64,000 nt of DNA from Streptococcus pseudopneumoniae (lineage in GTDB: Bacteria; Bacillota; Bacilli; Lactobacillales; Streptococcaceae): the NCBI RefSeq assembly GCF_001074565.1, contig NZ_JUQX01000066.1:1-64000 (forward strand). The letters are read 5' to 3'. A program made the translations under genes and the position numbers. The notes beneath the pieces are model-generated. The model had not been told where the DNA came from and searched no databases. It saw only the letters and a program-made list of their open reading frames with translations. This document shows positions 19,271 through 28,041 of the stretch, one piece after another (the first letter of the stretch is position 1; each line of letters opens with the position of its first letter).

Positions 19271-20785
19271 TTATTTAGATTTATAAAGTTTGAATTCACT
19301 AGTATCTGTCTGAACAAGCTCATATTTTTCGCTGAGCCAGCTCTCTACATCCGACCACAAGGCAACTTTTTGATTGACCATAATCATCTTTGGTTGATTT
19401 TCTTTTAGATCATTCATCAGTTTAGTTTTATTTTCGTCGCTTGCGGTATAGAGTGTTGGTGTCACTAGAGAAGTCGGCGCCAAGCGTTCACTTGCACGAT
19501 AGAAATCTGGACGATCATCCCAAGCATAGACACGATCCTCCGAACTCGTTTGCTGTTTGACCAGGCTAGCAAGACGTTCTCTCTCCTGGTAAGTCGCTGG
19601 ATGTGAAAGGTAGCGACTCAGGATAGGAAGAGCAAGGAGGTAGGCAAGGGCAAGCAGTGGTAGATAGAAATTCCCTTTAATAAAAGAGGCTTTTTCCTCA
19701 CGTCTTCTACGACGGCTTCCTCCCTCCGAGGCACTTTCCTTAATTCCTGTCAGAAGGAGCAAGACCAAGAAAGGAAGGAGAATAGCGAGACGAGTACCGT
19801 TGACAGGTTCATTTGAGAGAATTAAGATTCCCAAAGAAACCAACAATCCCAAGCTAGCAGCAATTGAGAGGGCATATTGCTTGGCTGGTTTTGACTGGAA
19901 TAAACCAGTAAAGAGCAAACTAAGGGAACCTAGCCCCACTGCAAGTAAACCATAGAAGGCTGCATTTTCAAGCAAATGCGCATTTGAAAAGAGGCTAAGA
20001 GTATTTACTGGATATAAGGTCTGGCTAATGGCATCCCCAAAACTTCCTGTCCACACTGTATAGTAGCCTAAAGGATAGAATAAGAGTGAAAATCCTAGGG
20101 CTGACGCAAAGAACTGATATAGACCATGAACAAAGTGACCTTTAGCTAGATTAAAGCCGATAATGCCCAAGGCCAGTACAGCCGCAAACAAGGCGGTTGG
20201 GATTGGCGCAAGGAAGAAAGCGAGAGCAAGGCTCATCCCCACTCTTACAAATCCTTTGTCGTCATTTGGATAAGCTAAGTAGTTCGTAACAACACTCAAT
20301 GAATAAAATAGGAAAGGCAAGGCTACTAAGAGAGCATAGCCACCACCAAAAGCGAGTCCTGCCACTAACAAATAGAACACAAATACCAGCTTCTTGGCTT
20401 CTTCTGCTTGACCAGTAAGAGCATCTGCAGATTTAAAAAGGAAAACACCTGCTCCAAACAAGGCCAACCACTCAACCAAAGCAAGCAGAATACTTCCTAG
20501 GGAAAGATAGGTTAGCAAGTAATAGAGCAATCCATTCGTTCCAAAGTAATCTGTATACATTTGACCATTTTGATGCAAGGCCCAACCGGTATAAAGATCC
20601 TGACTTTGTTGCGGACTGACTACACCAAAAATAATAGGCAGGACAACCGAAATGGCTGTGGCCACTAAACTCCAAAGCATAATACTAAAAAAGGGGATGG
20701 ACGCTCCTTCTCTCTTTTCTGGCGCTGACCAATCTTGGTAATGAGATTCTTCTAGTTTCTCATCTATTTTCCCGTATACGTTCAT
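19271..20785 (-). CDS. Ccs4-like competence-induced membrane protein
   Basis: 504 aa with a short cytoplasmic N-terminus, about 10-12 hydrophobic segments (45-360), a basic loop (GGSRRRRREEK) and a C-terminal soluble domain (about 410-504). The overall form resembles polytopic glycosyltransferase-like proteins, but no catalytic motif is obvious. Position between cls and nrdD matches pneumococcal Ccs4, which is induced in competence by recall. It lies 35 nt after a 47-aa gene led by a perfect com-box, so SigX control is likely. Confidence 0.65.
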   Translation of the reverse strand: MNVYGKIDEKLEESHYQDWSAPEKREGASIPFFSIMLWSLVATAISVVLPIIFGVVSPQQSQDLYTGWALHQNGQMYTDYFGTNGLLYYLLTYLSLGSILLALVEWLALFGAGVFLFKSADALTGQAEEAKKLVFVFYLLVAGLAFGGGYALLVALPFLFYSLSVVTNYLAYPNDDKGFVRVGMSLALAFFLAPIPTALFAAVLALGIIGFNLAKGHFVHGLYQFFASALGFSLLFYPLGYYTVWTGSFGDAISQTLYPVNTLSLFSNAHLLENAAFYGLLAVGLGSLSLLFTGLFQSKPAKQYALSIAASLGLLVSLGILILSNEPVNGTRLAILLPFLVLLLLTGIKESASEGGSRRRRREEKASFIKGNFYLPLLALAYLLALPILSRYLSHPATYQERERLASLVKQQTSSEDRVYAWDDRPDFYRASERLAPTSLVTPTLYTASDENKTKLMNDLKENQPKMIMVNQKVALWSDVESWLSEKYELVQTDTSEFKLYKSK

Positions 20786-20820
20786 TCAATTTCTCCTCTA
20801 AGTTTATCTGTTTTAGTATA

Positions 20821-20964
20821 TCAAAATCTTACAGGAATGTCAGCTTGGGATTGATATTTGCTTAATTTCTTATCCAATATCGCCAAGCGTTCGATTTCAC
20901 GAAAACGGTGGAACCTACTAACTCTGTACTCTTTAATAAAATCTTCATCTTCTAGATTAAGCAT
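20821..20964 (-). CDS. Small protein led by a competence box
   Basis: 47 aa, start MLNLEDEDFIKEYRVSRFHR, ends DIPVRF, charged, with no membrane segment. AAAGGAG lies 7 nt before the ATG. The start is only about 20 nt downstream of the com-box, so this is the first gene of a SigX transcript together with the Ccs4-like gene. Its function is unknown. Confidence 0.75.
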   Translation of the reverse strand: MLNLEDEDFIKEYRVSRFHRFREIERLAILDKKLSKYQSQADIPVRF

Positions 20965-20984
20965 TGTTTTCTCCTTTACCTATC

Positions 20985-20992
20985 TATTCGTA
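20985..20992 (-). promoter_or_regulatory. Com-box (SigX/ComX -10 element)
   Basis: The minus strand reads TACGAATA, the exact consensus of the alternative sigma factor SigX binding site used by late competence genes in streptococci. It is in a T-rich context, followed about 20 nt later by the start of the 47-aa gene. It sits directly downstream of the cls terminator. Confidence 0.85.
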
Positions 20993-20994
20993 AG

Positions 20995-21030
20995 AAGAAA
21001 AAAATAAGATCCAGCCTTGGGCTAGATCTT
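20995..21030 (-). terminator. Intrinsic terminator of cls
   Basis: Hairpin AAGATC-TAGCC / GGCTG-GATCTT (21006-21030) followed on the minus strand by TTATTTTTTTC, 10 nt after the cls stop. Confidence 0.85.
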
Positions 21031-21039
21031 GATGGATAG

Positions 21040-22572
21040 TTAGAGCATGGGTGCAAACAACTGGACAATTTCCTTAATGAGCCTTTGGTACCAGCTTGTT
21101 TTGATGGTATGGGGATAGATTTCTTGAGAAACCTTAAAAATTTCTTCGAAGTCCCTCTCAATGTCTAAAATAGATTGTGTTCTATAAAGCAAAACACCAT
21201 TTTCATAGTGGTGGAGCAAGCTACGATAGTCAAAATTGATGGTTCCCACTGTCGCTACTTCTCCATCGACCAGCATTTGCTTGCTATGAAGGAATCCGGG
21301 ACTGTACTCGTAAATGCGAACTCCAGCAGACAACAAGTCAGGATAGGCCCCGCGAGTAACCAATTGGATGACCTTCTTATCTGGGATACAAGGCGTCACA
21401 ATTCGCACTTCTACCCCTCTCAATGCTGCATTTTTAATACTTTCAGTTAGATCATAGTCAGTGATCAGATAGGGAGTCGTGATATAGACATAGTCTGTAG
21501 CTTGATTGATAAGGTTTTGATAGACAGTTTTTCCAACTTGGGCTCGGTAGATAGGCTTTGGCCCACTACTGTAAGGAATGCAAAGCCCCATCCCATCTCT
21601 AGGTTGATTTTCGAGATGGTATTGGTCAAAGTCACTAATTTCCCCACGGTTGATATACCAAGTTGATAAAAAGAGTCTGGTAAAAGCCTTAACCGCTGAT
21701 CCATCTAGGCGAATACCGCTATCCTTCCAATAACCAAAGCGTTCGATATGGTTGATATACTCATCTGCCAGATTGACACCACCTGTATAGGCAATTTGAC
21801 CATCGATAATCATGATTTTACGGTGGTCACGGTTGTTATAGGCGACGGTTAAGCGCGGAATCACCTTGTTAAATTTATGGGCTTCAATCCCTCGGCTACG
21901 AAGCTGGATAGTATAATCCCCAGGCAAGGTTGCCATACAACCAATATCATCATAAAGGAGTTTCACTTCTACTCCTTGAGCTGCCTTTTCTTCCAAAATC
22001 TCCAAAATACTATCCCACATCAAACCTTCTTCGATGATATAGTATTCGAGAAAGATAAACTTCTCTGCTTTCTTGAGATCCTCTAGCATCTGATGCCACA
22101 TGCTTTTACCAGATGCAAAAAATTGGGTATCCGTTCGATTATAGACATCTGCATTCGTGTCCATACTGAGGAGAGATTTGATAACCCCGTAAGCCGACTT
22201 GTCTTGTTCTTTTAACTCCAAACGGAGAGCTCTGCTATTGTCCTCTCGGTAAACCATTGATTGGAGCTGCTTTAGCTGCTTCAATTCTTTTTTAGATAAA
22301 CGGCGCTCTCCAAACATGATATAGAGCAAAGGGCCAAAAACTGGCACAAAGGCTACTAACAACCATGTTACCTTACTCTCAGGATTCATAGATCGATTAA
22401 CAATCGATACAATGGTCGCTAAGCTTACTAAAATGACAAGGATAATCCAGAGAATCGGAGCCATCTGCCCTAGATAGAGAAATAAACCAAAGATGATAAA
22501 CAACTCTGCCAACATGATAGTAATACTAAAACCATACTTGGACATGAGTAGCTGCATTTTTCTAGCTGTCAT
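21040..22572 (-). CDS. cls: Cardiolipin synthase (phospholipase D family)
   Basis: 510 aa. Two N-terminal membrane helices (about 14-60) precede two PLD domains with HKD motifs: HRKIMIIDG in the first and HSKQMLVDG in the second. It condenses phosphatidylglycerol to cardiolipin at the membrane. It has its own terminator. In the pneumococcal order I recall, cls follows a lipoprotein gene. Here a 6.5-kb accessory block lies in between. Confidence 0.95.
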   Translation of the reverse strand: MTARKMQLLMSKYGFSITIMLAELFIIFGLFLYLGQMAPILWIILVILVSLATIVSIVNRSMNPESKVTWLLVAFVPVFGPLLYIMFGERRLSKKELKQLKQLQSMVYREDNSRALRLELKEQDKSAYGVIKSLLSMDTNADVYNRTDTQFFASGKSMWHQMLEDLKKAEKFIFLEYYIIEEGLMWDSILEILEEKAAQGVEVKLLYDDIGCMATLPGDYTIQLRSRGIEAHKFNKVIPRLTVAYNNRDHRKIMIIDGQIAYTGGVNLADEYINHIERFGYWKDSGIRLDGSAVKAFTRLFLSTWYINRGEISDFDQYHLENQPRDGMGLCIPYSSGPKPIYRAQVGKTVYQNLINQATDYVYITTPYLITDYDLTESIKNAALRGVEVRIVTPCIPDKKVIQLVTRGAYPDLLSAGVRIYEYSPGFLHSKQMLVDGEVATVGTINFDYRSLLHHYENGVLLYRTQSILDIERDFEEIFKVSQEIYPHTIKTSWYQRLIKEIVQLFAPML

Positions 22573-22695
22573 ACATCCCCTTCTTTTTCTAACATTCTCC
22601 TTAACTGCTTAATAAACTAATCTTTCTACTAGTATACCTCAGTTCAGGGGTAGATAGCAACCTTTTACTCTTGCCCTTCCATTTTCAGATGTATA

Positions 22696-23640
22696 TTACA
22701 GTTTGAGAGCCAACATATTGACTGTCATACCTGCTGCAGTTCCCATAAGGTAGACGGTATCTCCTTCTTTAACCAATCCATGGTCCAATGAATAGGCCAA
22801 GCCAAATGGCACAGAGACTGACACCATATTTCCATAGTCCGTGACGAGATTGAGGTATTGATTCTCAGCCACACCTAGCTTTTCCATAACCAAAGGAAGA
22901 GCACGACTTGCTTGGTGAGGAATGATATAGTCCACGTCTGCCAAGGCTAGCTGGGTCTTTTCTTGAAACTCTTCAAACATGACTGGGATTTTACGAGCTG
23001 ACAAGAGGAGGATTTTCTTTCCCTTCATATCAAACATATAGTTGGTCTTAGTCGCTTCAGAGTACTCTTTTGGTTGAAAAGAAGTCAGACCTCCACGAAT
23101 TTCCGTATCGTGAGCTCCTTCTGACCAAGTACGTTGGAGACTAGCAATGACCCCTTTTTCCTGATGGCTTTTTTGGAAAATAAAGGCTGCCGCCCCATCA
23201 CTAAAGAGTTCAAAACTTTCTTTTTGCTTGGGATTGAGCCCTAAACTACCAACCTCACTAGACACGATCAGAACACGATTGTATTCGCCCGCCTCAATCA
23301 AGTGGGACATGGTCGATAGGGCAGAAATAAAGCTAGTACAGGTCGTATTGATATCCATAGCTGGAATAGAGAGTCCTTTTGCCACGCGCTCATGAATCAA
23401 GGCAGCAGTACAAGGAATAGGCTGAACTCCAACTGCACTAGCTGATACAAGGCAATCGATATCTTTAATATCTAAATTTGCATGTTCAAGCGCACGCTGA
23501 ATCGCTACCTCTGCCAAGTCGAGTTGCGTTTCTTCATTTTCAACTACACGATAACGAGTCTGGTCTTTGAATTGGACGGTATGTTTGGGAAGGCAAACAC
23601 CATAACCAGCGATTTCTACATGTCTTTTTACTTCTGTCAT
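22696..23640 (-). CDS. 3-oxoacyl-ACP synthase III-like enzyme
   Basis: 314 aa, thiolase fold. The active triad is complete: Cys101 (DINTTCTSF), His242 (IIPHQAS) and Asn271 (DYGNMVSVS). It is separate from the housekeeping fabH locus, so it probably works in a special pathway, condensing an acyl thioester with malonyl-ACP or a second acyl chain. It is the last gene of a five-gene operon, 14 nt after a PaaK/F390-like adenylating enzyme. No dedicated acyl carrier protein is in the operon. Confidence 0.85.
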   Translation of the reverse strand: MTEVKRHVEIAGYGVCLPKHTVQFKDQTRYRVVENEETQLDLAEVAIQRALEHANLDIKDIDCLVSASAVGVQPIPCTAALIHERVAKGLSIPAMDINTTCTSFISALSTMSHLIEAGEYNRVLIVSSEVGSLGLNPKQKESFELFSDGAAAFIFQKSHQEKGVIASLQRTWSEGAHDTEIRGGLTSFQPKEYSEATKTNYMFDMKGKKILLLSARKIPVMFEEFQEKTQLALADVDYIIPHQASRALPLVMEKLGVAENQYLNLVTDYGNMVSVSVPFGLAYSLDHGLVKEGDTVYLMGTAAGMTVNMLALKL

Positions 23641-23654
23641 TGTCTATTATCCTT

Positions 23655-24917
23655 TCATAAACGTTGGATTCGTTTGAGTTTACGGCTAGTATCCCAGTGA
23701 TAATCTGAAAATTGGATTTGAGGAACTATAAACTGCTTTTGCTGGGCTAGGAGTTGAAACTGGGCTAGAATAGATGCTTCCACTGCCTCATCTCGTTGGC
23801 TTAGACAAACTTCCACTACCTTCTCAGAATGTTGCTTGACTTGGTAATCTTCTACATTCTCCACAAAGAGGATGCACCGCCTGATAAAGTCAGGATAGAT
23901 GGTCACTTGACCCCCATCCAGTCCTTCGAAATAGAAGATGTCGTCAGAGCGTCCTTCGACCTTGTCAATCCGTGTATAGCAGGAGCCACATGGACAAGGC
24001 TCCCGATTTTCAACCAAGATATCATTGAGCTGGTAGCGATAAACAGGCTGACTGCTTCGTTTAAAGTCCGTAATCACTGGATAAAAACGGCGGTCATCCA
24101 GATACCGCTTTTCCACAAAGATAATGTCTTCGTTGAGATGTAGATTACCAGCTGGGCAAGTGCAGGCTAAGAAACCTTCAGTCGCCTGATAAACTTGGTC
24201 AATAATGGATAGAGAAAAGGCTTCAGCGATCCGTTCCCTATCACTATCTTCTAAGATTTCTGCCACCGAAACGATTTTTTGTGGATGGATGGCTAACTGT
24301 CCAGCCTTGAGACGCTTGCTCAATTCAATCAACATAGAGGCTGGCGCCACAATAATCGTCGGTTGGTAGCTATTGAGACGCTCGATATGCTCATCTGTAT
24401 GTTTGAAAATATCAAAATACTCTAAACGAATGAGGGCCGTATTAATGGTCTGATAGAGTTCATTATCAGCTCTCAGGAAAAAGGCGATACGGTGCCCAAA
24501 AAGCTGCCCCTTTGGCAACATCTTTGCCAAGATAGCCGCAGCCCACATACTTCGCTCTTTCTCTGTTGTGATAAAGAGCCCCCGATGTCCAGACGTCCCT
24601 GAAGACAGACCGACGGCCACTTCCCCTTTAAGTTCAGTGAAGTCACGGGTCTTCTCACTTTCAATGGCTAAGGATAAGGCTTCATCACGATCCACTCCTT
24701 GGGTGTTGAGCTCATTGAAATGTTCCATCATAAAAGCCTTATCCATATGGTCAAAGTCGCTAGGCACCCCATTTTTAAAGTAGGGAGACTCTCGCTTTAA
24801 AAAGTCCATATAGTTAGCTAATTGCTTTTTCTGATAGTTTTCTACAGCTTCTCGAGATTTGAAATAATGAAGCCAGCGAGTTTGGATAAAGATTTTAAGA
24901 AAGGTTATTTTTTTCAT
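23655..24917 (-). CDS. PaaK/F390-synthetase-like adenylate-forming enzyme
   Basis: 420 aa. SSGTSGHRG (about 105-113) is the phosphate-binding loop of the acyl-adenylate family. GRSDDIF and YQATEGFLAC match later family blocks. CPCG...C (near 305) is a small cysteine cluster, also seen in this subfamily. It probably activates a carboxylic acid as acyl-AMP and transfers it to CoA or another acceptor. It overlaps the MBL-fold gene by 23 nt. The substrate is unknown. Confidence 0.75.
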   Translation of the reverse strand: MKKITFLKIFIQTRWLHYFKSREAVENYQKKQLANYMDFLKRESPYFKNGVPSDFDHMDKAFMMEHFNELNTQGVDRDEALSLAIESEKTRDFTELKGEVAVGLSSGTSGHRGLFITTEKERSMWAAAILAKMLPKGQLFGHRIAFFLRADNELYQTINTALIRLEYFDIFKHTDEHIERLNSYQPTIIVAPASMLIELSKRLKAGQLAIHPQKIVSVAEILEDSDRERIAEAFSLSIIDQVYQATEGFLACTCPAGNLHLNEDIIFVEKRYLDDRRFYPVITDFKRSSQPVYRYQLNDILVENREPCPCGSCYTRIDKVEGRSDDIFYFEGLDGGQVTIYPDFIRRCILFVENVEDYQVKQHSEKVVEVCLSQRDEAVEASILAQFQLLAQQKQFIVPQIQFSDYHWDTSRKLKRIQRL

Positions 24918-25719
24918 ATAAGATTGACTCTATCCTTTCTACAGGGTCATGACTAACAAGCACCTCAATTCCGTCTTTCAAGACTTCCTCCAGAAACTCT
25001 GTCCCCTTGATATAGTCCACCTTGTTATCTTGAACCAAGGAAGGAATCAGGTGCATCTGCTTGGTATAAGGTAAGAGGTCAATTCCCCAACAGAGGTCTG
25101 CTGCAATGAGGAGATTAAGGTCTGGAAGATACAGACAGGCTTGCCCCCTAGCATGCCCATCAACAGAAGCTACTAGGATACTGCTATCTCCAAAGAGGTC
25201 ACAAATCGGACCATAGGGAAAGTTTGAATAGCGCTGATTTGCCTTGATAACGGTCAGTCTTTTCTCAAAATCAACTGGTAAAAACTCTTTAAAGACCAAA
25301 TCCTTGAGCTTGGGTTTCTGGTAAACTTCAAAAACCTCCTGAGTCAGGATAAATTGAGCGTTCGGGAAAAAACTTGCCCCTCCTAAATGGTCTGGATGGA
25401 GATGAGACAACATGACATAGGTAATCTCTTCTGGCCTAATTCCTTTTGCCTTCAATAAGTATGAAATCTGATCCTTTTCCGTCATTTGAACAGGAGTTCC
25501 TATACGGTAAAAACCATAGCGTAGCTTCGTCTTAATGTTATAGTGATAACCCGTATCATATAGTAGATAGCCCTTGTCTCTATGCTTGATGAGAAATACT
25601 CCCGCTGGGAAGGTCATTTTTTTATTCTTGACTCCCTTAAACAGTAAACCCGCATAGCTGGTACAGTAGCCGGCCGGGAAATAATCAATGCTTTCGATAA
25701 TCTTGGACATATTGGTCAA
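24895..25719 (-). CDS. Metallo-beta-lactamase-fold hydrolase
   Basis: 274 aa. The metal motif is His106-x-His108-x-Asp110-His111 (SHLHPDHLGG), followed by a later Asp/His (VASVDGHARGQ). The layout resembles AHL-lactonase-type members of the family. It is most likely a thioesterase or lactonase in the same pathway as its neighbours. It overlaps the upstream reductase gene by 35 nt and the downstream ligase gene by 23 nt, which implies tight coupling. Confidence 0.8.
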   Translation of the reverse strand: MTNMSKIIESIDYFPAGYCTSYAGLLFKGVKNKKMTFPAGVFLIKHRDKGYLLYDTGYHYNIKTKLRYGFYRIGTPVQMTEKDQISYLLKAKGIRPEEITYVMLSHLHPDHLGGASFFPNAQFILTQEVFEVYQKPKLKDLVFKEFLPVDFEKRLTVIKANQRYSNFPYGPICDLFGDSSILVASVDGHARGQACLYLPDLNLLIAADLCWGIDLLPYTKQMHLIPSLVQDNKVDYIKGTEFLEEVLKDGIEVLVSHDPVERIESILYEKNNLS

Positions 25720-26665
25720 TCCCTTCTGAAATACTGATTCGAGGGCGATAACCCAAGTCTCGCTCCGCCTTTCTGATGTCCAGCGTCTGGCTATACCTCA
25801 GCAAGTAATAGGTGTAGCGTGTCAGAACTGGTTCCCCTTTGAGATGCAAGATTTTGTAAATAAACTCTAGCGTACTCGCAATAGCTGAAAGAAGAGGAGC
25901 TGGCACTTTTCGGTATGTTATCGGATAGCCTAGCCCTCTCAAAGTTTCTTCTATCAGACTCCTAAATTCCCTTGGTTCTCCATTGGTGATGTTATAGACT
26001 TGGCCACTAGCTTGAGGGGCCTCTAGAGCCAAACGAATGGCCAGAGCAACATTTTCCACACAGGTCATATCCATGTGCTGGCGACCGTCCCCTATCAAGG
26101 GAATGCCAATCTTCTGACTGAGTTTGAGAACTCGGGGTAAAATACTGGTATCCCCAATCCCAAAAAGCCCACGGGGGCGTAAGATGATGCTAGGTACATC
26201 CGGATAGTCTTTAAAGAGTTGCTCCGAAGCCAGCTTACTACGGATATAGTTGTTAAGCTTATTTTCTTGCGGAGCATCGCTTTCTTTGATGGCGAACTGG
26301 TCTTTAGAAGCAGCATAGATGCTAGGTGAGGATACGTAAACCAAGCGTTGGATACCCGTCTCCCGACAAGCCTCTAGAACATACTTGGTCCCCAAGACAT
26401 TTGTCTGGTAGAAATCCTCCCAAGACCCCCAGACGGTAGAAAGAGCACCCGCATGCACAACCATGTCCATACCCTGACAAGCCTGAGTCAGATTCTCTTG
26501 CTTGGTCAAATCTCCCTGAAAAAAAGTTACTAGGAAGTTCTCCAAAGACTGACCCGCCTTGAGATTGCGTCCAAAAGCGCGTACCTGATAGCCATGCTGA
26601 CTGAGCTCTTCAACAACATACTTGCCTAGAAAGCCCGTAGCACCTGTTACCAATACTTTCTTCAT
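25685..26665 (-). CDS. NAD(P)-dependent epimerase/3beta-HSD-like reductase
   Basis: 326 aa, extended SDR fold. GATGFLG (8-14) is the nucleotide-binding loop, VSSPSIY supplies the catalytic Ser, and Tyr140-x3-Lys144 is the catalytic pair. RPRGLFGIGDTSILPR is typical of 3beta-hydroxysteroid-dehydrogenase-like enzymes that act on beta-hydroxy/keto acyl substrates or nucleotide sugars. It lies 3 nt after the glycosyltransferase gene. Confidence 0.8.
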   Translation of the reverse strand: MKKVLVTGATGFLGKYVVEELSQHGYQVRAFGRNLKAGQSLENFLVTFFQGDLTKQENLTQACQGMDMVVHAGALSTVWGSWEDFYQTNVLGTKYVLEACRETGIQRLVYVSSPSIYAASKDQFAIKESDAPQENKLNNYIRSKLASEQLFKDYPDVPSIILRPRGLFGIGDTSILPRVLKLSQKIGIPLIGDGRQHMDMTCVENVALAIRLALEAPQASGQVYNITNGEPREFRSLIEETLRGLGYPITYRKVPAPLLSAIASTLEFIYKILHLKGEPVLTRYTYYLLRYSQTLDIRKAERDLGYRPRISISEGIDQYVQDYRKH

Positions 26666-26668
26666 TTT

Positions 26669-27937
26669 TTACTTCTCCTTGTCCCCTAAGAGCCGATGTA
26701 TTTCGCTCTTCAGAATCTCTGTTGGCTGATAGATTTGAGCTGCACGACTAAGTCTGTTCAAGTCTGGCCAGTCATCTCTAGCCAACAACTCATCAAAGGC
26801 ACGTCCAATCGCTTCTCTATCCTCCCGTTTAGCAGTCAAGGCAATACCTGCTTCAAGTCCACGAGCCGCATAGTCGTATTGGTCATAGTCGTGGGGAAGG
26901 ATTAAAGCTGGCTTACCATGAATAATACATTGATAAAAAATACCAGCCCCTCCATGATGAATGACATAGTCCATCTGGGGAATGTATTCCTTATAGGGAA
27001 GATAGGATACCACAGAAACATTGTCCATGACCTCCTCACATTGGAAACCTTGTCCGCCGAACCCCAGAGTTACAAAGAAGTGACAGTCCGGATGTGCTTC
27101 TGCCAATTGTTGTGTCTGATAGAGGAGGTTGTCTTTGGCCCATGCTAGCTGAGTCCCACAAGAGACGAGGACTTTCTTATGATTTGCATAAGGAACCAAA
27201 TCGAGGGGATAATTCTCTGCCCTCTCAATCGAAGAGCCAAAAGGTCCTACCCAAAGGTAGTGCTCTGGAAAACCACTTTTCAGCTCCAACTCTTTCATCC
27301 CAATTCCCAAGATGGAATAGGGTGAATAGATGGTTTCCTGACCTTTCTGATTGTAGAGCTTAAAATCGTAACGTTTCAATCGTTCTCTCAATAAAAAGGT
27401 TACGATTCGTTTCCCTAAACGAGTCCCTTTTCTTCCTAGCCATTGCTGGGTAGATTGGAAAGGATTCTTTGGACTGCCCATTCCCCTAAAGAAACAAGGC
27501 GGTCCATCTGTTGTTTCAATGGCAAACTGTGTCGCCATAGTGGTAATCCAGGGAATATTCAACTGTTCCGCTACAAGTCCTCCAGAGAGGGTTATAAAAT
27601 CCGCAATCACAATATCAGGTCGATTTTCCTGCCACTCTTGCACCAATTGGTCAGACACCACATTGATTAAATCAAGACTAGCTGACAACTGTCGATAAGC
27701 AGAGATAAGGTTTAATTGCCCTTCATTGTTGGCTACCCGTTCAAACTCATCTACAGAATTTTCTAAAATGGGAATCACCTGAAATCCCATCTCCTCTGCG
27801 ACCGCTTTTCGTTGCGGTCCTGTAAATAATCGAATCTCATACAGGGGATCCTTCAACAAGGGTGCGAGTAGATTGAGGGTCGGGAAGAGATGCCCACTTA
27901 AGGGTACTACAAGCACATCAATTTTGATTTTTCTCAT
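26669..27937 (-). CDS. UGT/MGT-family glycosyltransferase
   Basis: 422 aa from ATG 27935-27937 (start MRKIKIDVLVVPLSGHLFPT). A longer reading would run through the upstream terminator and is rejected. GT-B fold with the N-terminal GHLFPTLNLL acceptor-side motif and the C-terminal HHGGAGIFYQC donor-sugar motif of UGT-type enzymes, followed by PHDYDQYDYAARG. Such enzymes glycosylate small lipophilic molecules. It is the first gene of the five-gene operon. No Shine-Dalgarno is visible, and the -10 lies 6 nt before the ATG. Confidence 0.85.
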   Translation of the reverse strand: MRKIKIDVLVVPLSGHLFPTLNLLAPLLKDPLYEIRLFTGPQRKAVAEEMGFQVIPILENSVDEFERVANNEGQLNLISAYRQLSASLDLINVVSDQLVQEWQENRPDIVIADFITLSGGLVAEQLNIPWITTMATQFAIETTDGPPCFFRGMGSPKNPFQSTQQWLGRKGTRLGKRIVTFLLRERLKRYDFKLYNQKGQETIYSPYSILGIGMKELELKSGFPEHYLWVGPFGSSIERAENYPLDLVPYANHKKVLVSCGTQLAWAKDNLLYQTQQLAEAHPDCHFFVTLGFGGQGFQCEEVMDNVSVVSYLPYKEYIPQMDYVIHHGGAGIFYQCIIHGKPALILPHDYDQYDYAARGLEAGIALTAKREDREAIGRAFDELLARDDWPDLNRLSRAAQIYQPTEILKSEIHRLLGDKEK

Positions 27938-27943
27938 ATGTCT

Positions 27944-27972
27944 AGGATAGCAAATTTTTAAAAAAAGAACTA
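27944..27972 (-). promoter_or_regulatory. Candidate promoter giving a leaderless glycosyltransferase mRNA
   Basis: Extended -10 TGCTATCCT (hexamer 27944-27949) lies 6 nt before the ATG, with a weak TAGTTC 17 nt upstream that falls inside the adh terminator. If the start site is 6-7 nt downstream of the -10, transcription begins at or next to the A of the ATG. Confidence 0.5.
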
Positions 27973-27990
27973 CCATAATGATAGTTCTTT
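27961..27990 (-). terminator. Terminator of the alcohol dehydrogenase gene
   Basis: AAAGAACTA TCATTATGG TAGTTCTTTTTTT on the minus strand: a 9-bp stem with a T-run, about 50 nt past the dehydrogenase stop. Confidence 0.85.
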
Positions 27991-28041
27991 CCAATATTAT
28001 TTATATTATCGGGAATACGTCACTTCCTCTTAAGTTAATCT

